Notes under the pieces: generated by a model
Told to the model about the DNA's origin: nothing
The model's database searches: none
The model's input: the letters and a program-made list of their open reading frames with translations, nothing else
Position numbers and translations under genes: made by a program
In this document: positions 57,165-64,000 of the stretch, piece after piece
Layout of the letters: each line of letters begins with the position of its first letter
Numbering within the stretch: the first letter of the stretch is position 1
Source of the DNA: Glandiceps talaboti
Taxonomy: Eukaryota; Hemichordata; Enteropneusta; Spengelidae
Direction: 5' to 3'
Length of the DNA stretch: 64,000 nucleotides
Assembly: GCF_964340395.1 (NCBI RefSeq)
Contig: NC_135567.1
Coordinates: 6,369,899 to 6,433,898 of the forward strand

Positions 57165-57590
57165 GTGATAGCAGACTCCCCTGCTCCACCCACAAAAGAC
57201 ACATTTTTATGCTCTAATTTGCATATCACTGATAAAATCAGCATATCATCAGTACTTCTAAATCTAAACACTCCTAAGTACATTCCCACCAGACCTAAAA
57301 ACTGAACAGAAACAAATGGCTGAGCACCAAAACACCAAAATTGCTACTAAACTACCGCCAAAAAGGGTGGGGCCCTCGCAGTCCGTAATTAACAATTTAT
57401 CCCTAGAGAAATATACATATTACAGGTTAATCTGCTCAGTAGTTTTGGTATTATAGATTTTGACCCAAACCACACATCTCTGATGCAATCATTTTCTTTT
57501 GAACAATTTTCCATCTACATGCTCTATGTAATGTCCCATCAAATATCAAGGTAATCAGTCTTTCAAAAAATCTTTATTATGAGTTCTCTG
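57165..57590 (+). repeat. Element-family 3'-array fragment with ~130-bp interruption
   Basis: GACACATTTTTATGCTCTAA and TTTGCATATCACTGAT belong to the family unit. The unit is interrupted from about 57293 to 57428 and resumes at AATCTGCTCAGTAGTTTTGG. Confidence 0.6.
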
Positions 57591-58229
57591 TATTGCCTCT
57601 TTTTTGACTTATAGAATCAATATATTGTTATAACCATGGTGACTGTGGTTGAATTCTAATACTTTATGAACATTCTTAACATTCAAACCTAGATTGGTAT
57701 ATAACTATATAACTATATATATCTATACTGTAAAACATTAATTTTTACCCCCTCAGTAGTAATGTATTTATCTTGAATTTCATACAAAAGCCTACATTGG
57801 TATCTATAACTATAGATTTCTATATACCAAACTGTTCCCATTTTACTTCTGTAAGACCCACTCCTCTCCTCACAACTGACAATTCATTTACTATATGCCG
57901 TATGGTTGTCAATGTCAGCAGTGATTTGATGACATGGTGTGATATTATGATACCAAACCCAACACCTAAGCCATTAATTTATGGCAACACTGGACTGTTC
58001 ATTACCATGGTTACACGGATGATATAGTAAAAGTCAACTTGTTTTGATCATTTCATAACCATAGCTTATAACAATGTAAAGTACAGTGTCTACAATCAAA
58101 ATAATATTAATTTAATTTTTGAGTGGTCACTAAATGCCAACCTACAGGTTATTTCACAAGTAGTTTGCATATGATGTGGAGTGATAGGATGCCAAAATCA
58201 CAAAATAATGCTAAACTTCACAACATAGT
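57591..58229. other. AT-rich spacer, nothing recognised
   Basis: No supported features; an 84-codon frame at 57773 has no recognised homology. Confidence 0.4.
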
Positions 58230-58830
58230 TAGTCAAAGTAAAATGTGACCCTCCCCTATCCCATTTTCTAAAATATGACCCTTCTCCAAGAACTGATTTG
58301 TAAAGGTTGACCCCCCCCCCATTCCTCCTCCTAATTCCACTGGTCATAACCCCCCTTTCAATTAATGAAGGCTTCATAATTTAACTTGTTTCATCAGTGC
58401 GTTTGACTCCATAATGTTTATTTAAATCAATTTTGATTTTTTAAAACTATATACAATGGAATCCAGTTGTCCTGAAACACAGCATTCTGTCTTGACAAAA
58501 ATATTATTCATATTGCTACATTTTACGGCCAGTCACAGCAAAAATCCTACCAACATTACTACTTGTGGTACATTTCTTTCTATGAGATACCAGTATTTAA
58601 GCAGATCATCACCAACTAAGTATATATTGTTACTCCATGTATGTTGACAATCTAAGACATTGGTAACCTATGCAAAAAAACATGTAGCAATGTTGATAAC
58701 ATTTTGGTTCTCTACATTGTAGATGATGAAATGTAGTAATTCTAGTATAAATGTTGACATCCTAGATGATAAATTTGTAGCATAGTAAGATTTTGTGTTG
58801 AACCACACATTGTTCTGTTTTAGGTTAACT
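58230..58830. repeat. Segmental duplicate (module part 2)
   Basis: A CCTCCCC-rich lead and GAAGGCTTC precede a block matching 18050-18445 (TTTAAAACTATATACAAT, CAGTATTTAAGCAGATCATC). Confidence 0.85.
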
Positions 58831-59104
58831 GGTTTCTATTGTAACTTAAGACATTGTACAATTTTGACGAATGTCTTTGTCAGAACATATAACTGATGAC
58901 ATTCAGTTCACAATTCTAAAAGTTGTCCACAAAACAAGTGTAAATTGTGTATCCTCACTCACTACCTCTACATGTTATTAATGATGTGTCATCAACATAT
59001 GTCCCTCACAACACTTTTTGAAATCAGGATATACCTAAAGCAAATGTACAGTTAGTTCCCCTCATGTTTGCTGCTGACAACTGTATGGCATATAGTAAAT
59101 GAAT
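58831..59104. other. Spacer, nothing recognised
   Basis: No supported features. Confidence 0.4.
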
Positions 59105-59445
59105 TGTCAGTTGTGAGGAGAGAATTGGGTCTTACAGAAGTGGCTGGCTTTGAATCTGCAGGCTGCAGTATCGAGCCCCATCGCTGCCGTTTGTTTCTGA
59201 GTGGCTAAAGTCCTTGGGCAAGTTTTGAACCGTGCATGTGCTTCAGTCAACCCAGCTGTATAATTGGGGACCTGGTAGGATAGAGGTTGCAGTTTGAATG
59301 CTTTAAACCTATGCACTTATAAAGGCTGTAATGGATTGTGTGCTCCCCAGGGAGTTGATGAAGTATAAAGGGCCGTTGTGCTGCTATAGATCCATGCTAG
59401 GGGTAATAATTGTAAAGCGAGAAACAATCGTGTAATATGTAATAG
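59105..59445 (+). mobile_element. tRNA-derived SINE
   Basis: AGTGGCTGGC near 59141 and TATCGAGCCCC near 59168 occupy the places of RNA polymerase III boxes A and B. They are followed by CTAAAGTCCTTGGGCAAG, a phrase common to animal SINEs with a conserved central domain. Then come ATTGGGGACCTGGTAGGATA and an end with GTAATAATTGTAAAGCG. The box positions and the absence of a cloverleaf argue for a SINE rather than a tRNA gene. Confidence 0.7.
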
Positions 59446-60530
59446 ATACAGTTTAGGTATTGGTTAATATGTATTACTGATTAGGTACCCCCTCCCCTAT
59501 GACACTGAATGGAGACATATTGTTTTAAAAGGAATTAGTTGCAACAAATATTTACCTCTGTGATTGAATGAAGAAATGGTTTAAAACAAATTAGTGACAA
59601 CAAAGTGATACTAAAGAGTGTGTCGGTCACATAAAGGAAATGGCTGGATTTTGGTAATTGAACGGGAAATTAAAATTCATGGTCAAAAGTCGAGATCTGA
59701 AAAGTAAGTTTACACCAACTACATTGTAATGTAGGGATAAACTCTTACAGTTGAATGGAGTCTCCACATATTAAAGCTTTTGACTTTTGCAGTAAATCAT
59801 GATTGTCCATGTATATTCATTAAAAGTTATGTAAACACCAAAATATAATGTATACACTCTACATTTCTCTGCTACTCTTGTACTACATTACATTAAATTT
59901 TTTTAAACATACATGCTACAGACTCTATGCAAAACACAGCTTGATTTTGATTATTCAACTAAAAGGTCAGGGTCAAAGGTCACTTTCTTTCAACAGAACT
60001 TGCAAGTGATTATATGGGCTTACACACTTGAATGGATGTTCTTTGTATTGAAGTTTTTACGTTATGCAACTTAATATATTGATTTATTACTCAAAATATG
60101 GCCACCATTCATTAAAAAGTTATATGAGCACTATAAAAATTATCCTTGTGTATATTTGTCTTCTGCTATATTAATGATGGACATGATTTAAAAGAAACTG
60201 GAAACAAATAAATATGACAAAGTGATAGTTGTGCAATAGGCAATAAATGGTTGGATTTTGATAATTGACCTTGAAGGTTATCAAGGTGAAAGGTCAATAT
60301 CTTAAAAGAAAGCTTGTACCTGATAATAAAAGGGGTAGACACTTGAATGGAGTCTCTATGTATGATAGTTTTTAGTTATGTCATAAATATTGATTTTAAA
60401 CTACTAATATGGTTGCCGTTCAATCAAATTTGCATATGTTGCAAATAAAGTGATGTGTGTATGTACCATATGACCTGTCATATTTTTGGCAGGTTTGAAA
60501 GAAATTGGACATGTCATCTCTGAGAAATAA
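59446..60530. repeat. Three diverged ~300-bp tandem units with AGGTCA motifs
   Basis: GGCTGGATTTTGGTAATTGA (59641), CTTGATTTTGATTATTCAAC (59940) and GGTTGGATTTTGATAATTGA (60250) head similar units. Each continues with AAGGTCA words, TTGAATGGA and ATATTGATTTA. AGGGTCAAAGGTCA (59977) forms a DR1-type motif. Confidence 0.7.
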
Positions 60531-60854
60531 CATATTACAGATGCACGGTCAGTAGGATGGATGGACAGACAGACGGATGAAGGGAGGGATGAATACATGT
60601 ACAGACTGCCGGACGGATAGAACCCACTCTAATAGCCCCCTTCACAGGACTGCATATAAGGATGGCACTTTCGGCTGTATGTAAAATATTGACATCACAA
60701 ATTGCAAAGTGGTTATTTAATTGTTTCATACTGTAAACTGCTGTTTTATACAACAAAATAAAATTTTACAAAATGCTGTTTTGTATACTTCTTTATTCAG
60801 AGGTAGGTCAGAATATCATCCCTTGGCCACGTTTTGGGATGATATCACGACCAT
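60531..60854. other. Spacer with GGATGGACAGACAGACGG-type microsatellite
   Basis: Short GACA/GATG-rich tract at 60555-60620; no gene recognised. Confidence 0.5.
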
Positions 60855-62112
60855 ACTGACAGAGTGTGAAATATTTGGCAGGATGGCAGAAATTACATGA
60901 GAGACCAAGTTGAGTGTATATTTCTGCTATCCTTTCAAAAGATTGTGTGGTTGTATATATCTCCCCCCCCCCCTAAAATATCATGCACCCTAATTTGATG
61001 TTGCTCTCTAAAATATCAATCTGTGAAACCATTGTTCACCAAAGCTGTTGCTATGTATATTTGCATACATTTTTAGAATATTTATTCATTTGTCTATTAA
61101 TCCCTGTCCCCACCCATAAAATCTCCCCCAACAAGTTTTTGTGAAAGCAGCCTTAATATCAAATTGTAAGCTTTATTGAAAAGAAGTATCATCCAAACAC
61201 ACAAACAGACCTAGTAGAAGTGAGCCACCAATGCAATTGTGGTGAATTGTGTGTTTCTGAACTTTCTTTTACGTCTGTTCATATTGCTTGAATATAGTTG
61301 TAAATTAACTTTGAATAAACAAGGGTAATCCCCTAGGCTAATCACATCTCTAGTCTGTTACAAAAACATGTCAAAATATAACTCTATAGAATTTCTATAG
61401 TAGTCTACAAAATATCTATAAAATCTTTTTGTAAGGGGAGCTGATTTTTTTATGAAAATATGCCGGTACTTACCTGATCAAGTTAAATTATTGTAAAAAT
61501 ATTCTCTGAAAAAATCAATTGACCTCACATTGGGATGTGTGTATATGTCACAGAGTAGATAAATAAGATATTAGTCATCAAAAATCAACTTACTATATCA
61601 GCAGCATTTACTTGGGCATCAGCTTTCAGCAACAACTTACAGATATCCAAATGCCCATACTGAGCTCCATAATGTAGACTTGTCTTGTTGTCCTATAATT
61701 AAAAGACACATTATGTATTAATCCTCCTGTTATAATATTGCAATGTATTATATCAATAATATGTGTAAAATTACTTGAAATGTTTCCCAAGTCTCATTAT
61801 TATTATATATATAGATTGGTTAATGTTCACATAGAAAAAAACTATGTATTTAAAATTTGACGTTATTTGTATTTATTACATGTAAAGCATTTATTTTGAT
61901 AAAATACCTGTCAGAAATCATTATAAGAATTGATGATATTTTTGGTAAAATCACAAACATTCCTAGACATGCACCTCAATAATATTCTTTGCCATACTGT
62001 GTTCAAAATGGTCAAATGTGTCAATCACGGTACCATGTTCTGTGTGGTTCTTAACGCATATTGTTACAGTGAACTTGTTCTTCTAAAAAAATAGTTTCTG
62101 TCATATACAGGA

Positions 62113-62113
<1 letters not shown>
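60855..62113. repeat. Segmental duplicate (module part 3) containing an ankyrin exon
   Basis: CATACTGACAGAGTGTGAAA and later sequence match 18459-19335, interrupted here by about 330 bp (60900-61280), which includes a poly-C tract near 60962. Confidence 0.85.
61594..61692 (-). CDS. Ankyrin-repeat exon (one 33-residue repeat)
   Basis: Minus-strand translation gives DNKTSLHYGAQYGHLDICKL, then LLKADAQVNAADI, a full 33-residue ankyrin repeat with phase-0 borders. The acceptor (TTTTAATTATAG) and donor (GTAAGT) are identical to those at 18796-18894. The two exons differ at few positions (for example EKGH / QYGH and AGAQ / ADAQ), and the duplicated introns around them are also similar, so the duplication is recent compared with the exon at 48567. 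It is the most upstream of the four exons in transcription order. Confidence 0.8.
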
Positions 62114-62114
<1 letters not shown>

Positions 62115-62161
<47 letters not shown>

Positions 62162-62165
62162 TAAT
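62115..62165. repeat. (ATT)n microsatellite
   Basis: About 16 ATT units, placed exactly at the end of the segmental duplication. Confidence 0.95.
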
Positions 62166-62199
62166 TATAATTATTATATACAATTTAGCAATTCTCTTT

Positions 62200-63115
62200 C
62201 ATTTCCCACCAGTGTTATTTTAGCATTATGTCATTGTTTACCTGTTGCTATGGGCGTGGTCTTGTTGCTAGGCATATCTACATACAATTTAGCAATTTTC
62301 TTTCATTTCTCATCACCAGTGTTATTTTAGCATTATGCCATTGTTGACCTGTTGCTATGGGCGTGGTCTTGTTGCTAGGCATATCTACATACAATTTAGC
62401 AATTCTCTTTCATTTCCCATCACCAGTGTTATTTTAGCATTATGTCATTGTTTACCTGTTGCTATGGGCGTGGTCTTGTTGCTAGGCATATCTACATACA
62501 ATTTAGCAATTTTCTTTCATTTCTCATCACCAGTGTTATTTTAGCATTATGCCATTGTTGACCTGTTGCTATGGGCGTGGTCTTGTTGCTAGGCATATCT
62601 ACATACAATTTAGCAATTCTCTTTCATTTCCCATCACCAGTGTTATTTTAGCATTATGTCATTGTTTATCTGTTGCTATGGGCGTGGTCTTGTTGCTAGG
62701 CATATCTACATACAATTTAGCAATTCTCTTTCATTTCCCATCACCAGTGTTATTTTAGCATTATGTCATTGTTGACCTGTTGCTATGGGTGTTGTCTTGT
62801 TGCTAGGCATATCTACATACAATTTAGCAATTCTCTTTCATTTCCCATCACCAGTGTTATTTTAGCATTATGTCATTGTTTACCTGTTGCTATGGGTGTT
62901 GTCTTGTTATTCAATCATTTGACAGGGGCATGGGCATTGTCATGGTTGCTTGGGCCAATTACGCAAGTATGACACACTAACAATTTTCAGACTAACAGTA
63001 ACACTTTCAGAATCATAACCAAATTTCATCCCCTCTAGTTTGAGAGGTAAAGCTCAATATCAAATCACTTGCATCATCTACAAGACAGACAGACAGTCAG
63101 ACAGACTGACAGACT

Positions 63116-63162
<47 letters not shown>

Positions 63163-63325
63163 TGACAGACAGACACAGACAGACACAGACAGACAGACAG
63201 ACACAGACACAGCCAGACAGACAGACAGACAGACAGACAGGCATTTTACCTTGAGCAAACTTGTAGTTCAGTGTTAAAGTTAGGTATACAATGTTTCCAA
63301 GCAACCTCAAGGACAGATTAATTAG
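62200..63325 (+). mobile_element. Microsatellite-cored element with 107-bp higher-order array
   Basis: Seven 107-bp units (CCTGTTGCTATGGGCGTGGT in each) start near 62228, 62335, 62442, 62549, 62656, 62763 and 62870. The first four alternate two subtypes. The conserved middle (AACACTTTCAGAATCATAAC) and (GACA)n at 63082-63240 follow. The 3' end matches 8582-8670, not the hairpin type. Frames of 69 codons here are artefacts. Confidence 0.8.
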
Positions 63326-64000
63326 AAGTTCAAAACTCCCAGCCAATCAATTTGAGTTGACCGATCATATAACCCAATTTGATCACTATAGCTGTGGCTG
63401 TTTGACATACTAGGTTGGGAATACCATCACTAAGTAAAACATAGGAAACCAGAAGTACACACACTTACATGTACTACAATGTAAACATATCACACTAAGA
63501 TGGATTGAGCTACTTAACTGCAAGTAATGCAGTAATCGGGTTACGTGATTGGTTCATTCAAATTGAGTGAAGGGAGTTATGGACATCTAACGAGATTTTT
63601 CAATGCAAGATGGTAAGGCTAAGTAATCATCAGAATTGATGCCTTCCCGTTGACTATGATGTCAATTGCACCTGGTAAATATATGAGTTCTAAGCATGAT
63701 TGTTCTACAAAGATGGATTTTTACTGATCAGAAGTCATATTAGCTCCAGTTTCACAACTTGAAAATATACTACTCGCATTTGGTAGGAATCATTGACATA
63801 CCTTGGGGGGGGGGGGGGTATGTACAATTGTGACCATTTTGAATACAGGAAAACGTATAGTATTAGTAATTCTTGTAGTTGATAATGATTTGCAATTGTG
63901 CGCTCTCTTGTTGATGCTTTTCAGAATTTATTTATTTATAGTTTGTTTGTCTTGTTTGTTTGTTTTTGTAAATATAACTAACTAAGCCTGAGTGCCCTGC
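63326..64000. other. No gene recognised; poly-G near 63805
   Basis: A run of about 13 G occurs at 63805-63817. No exon or repeat family was identified. Confidence 0.4.

Noticed and set aside
57773-58027. 84-codon plus-strand frame
   Set aside because: No recognised motif, no splice context, AT-rich composition like the surrounding spacer.
59105-59190. Possible tRNA gene
   Set aside because: Box-like motifs are present, but no cloverleaf can be drawn and the sequence continues into a SINE body.

Overview
This window is non-coding-rich, repeat-dense, AT-rich animal nuclear DNA. Evidence for an animal genome: spliced ankyrin-repeat exons with GT/AG borders, remnants of LINE, Ty3/gypsy, DIRS-type and hAT elements, a tRNA-derived SINE, and long CA, CATA and GACA microsatellites. 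No operon, bacterial promoter, plasmid or phage structure is present. The repeat style (microsatellite-centred elements, foldback-like arrays, DIRS remnants, clusters of ankyrin exons) suggests a marine invertebrate, but the sequence alone does not fix the phylum.

Layout. 0.8-5.7 kb: a ~345-bp tandem repeat interrupted by a 3.6-kb, ~211-copy, 17-bp minisatellite. 6.3-9.8 kb: old interspersed repeats, including five ~151-bp tandem units. 9.9-12 kb: a palindromic MITE-like element and a broken gypsy-type integrase. 13.4-19.3 kb: a duplicated module (microsatellite-cored element, unique flank, ankyrin exon). 21-24.3 kb: the only CpG-rich promoter-like zone, with a three-exon minus-strand gene model encoding a ~100-residue basic protein. 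25.6-26.7 kb: large CATA arrays. 29.3-35 kb: a 5'-truncated LINE, more microsatellite-cored elements and a dead DIRS-type tyrosine recombinase. 35.7 kb: an ankyrin exon. 35.9-41.7 kb: inverted tandem arrays flanking a decayed G2E3/HECT-type ligase-like fragment, with a 2.8-kb insertion splitting the right array. 44.3-47.6 kb: 44 copies of a 74-bp minisatellite. 48.6 kb: an ankyrin exon. 49-52.4 kb: two hAT-transposase remnants. 54.4-62.1 kb: a third copy of the duplicated module, a SINE and an ankyrin exon. 62.1-63.3 kb: another microsatellite-cored element.

Genes. Four minus-strand exons (61594-61692, 48567-48665, 35684-35773, 18796-18894) encode ankyrin repeats and keep consensus splice sites and phase 0. 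They most likely belong to one or two large-intron ankyrin-repeat genes read right to left. The 21.4-23.2 kb gene lies in the opposite half of a possible bidirectional promoter. Everything else with coding character is transposon debris.

The window is unusually informative about repeat birth, because several paralogous segment pairs show the state before an event. The 17-bp array has a two-unit counterpart at 54.47 kb. The pentanucleotide array at 13.6 kb is absent from its copy at 55.5 kb. The LINE at 29.4-30.7 kb has an uninterrupted paralogous site at 50.58 kb. The most distinctive structure is a repeated element family with short inverted ends, two internal tandem arrays, a CA/GACA microsatellite and a 3' terminal hairpin, which resembles Helentron-type (HINE) elements.
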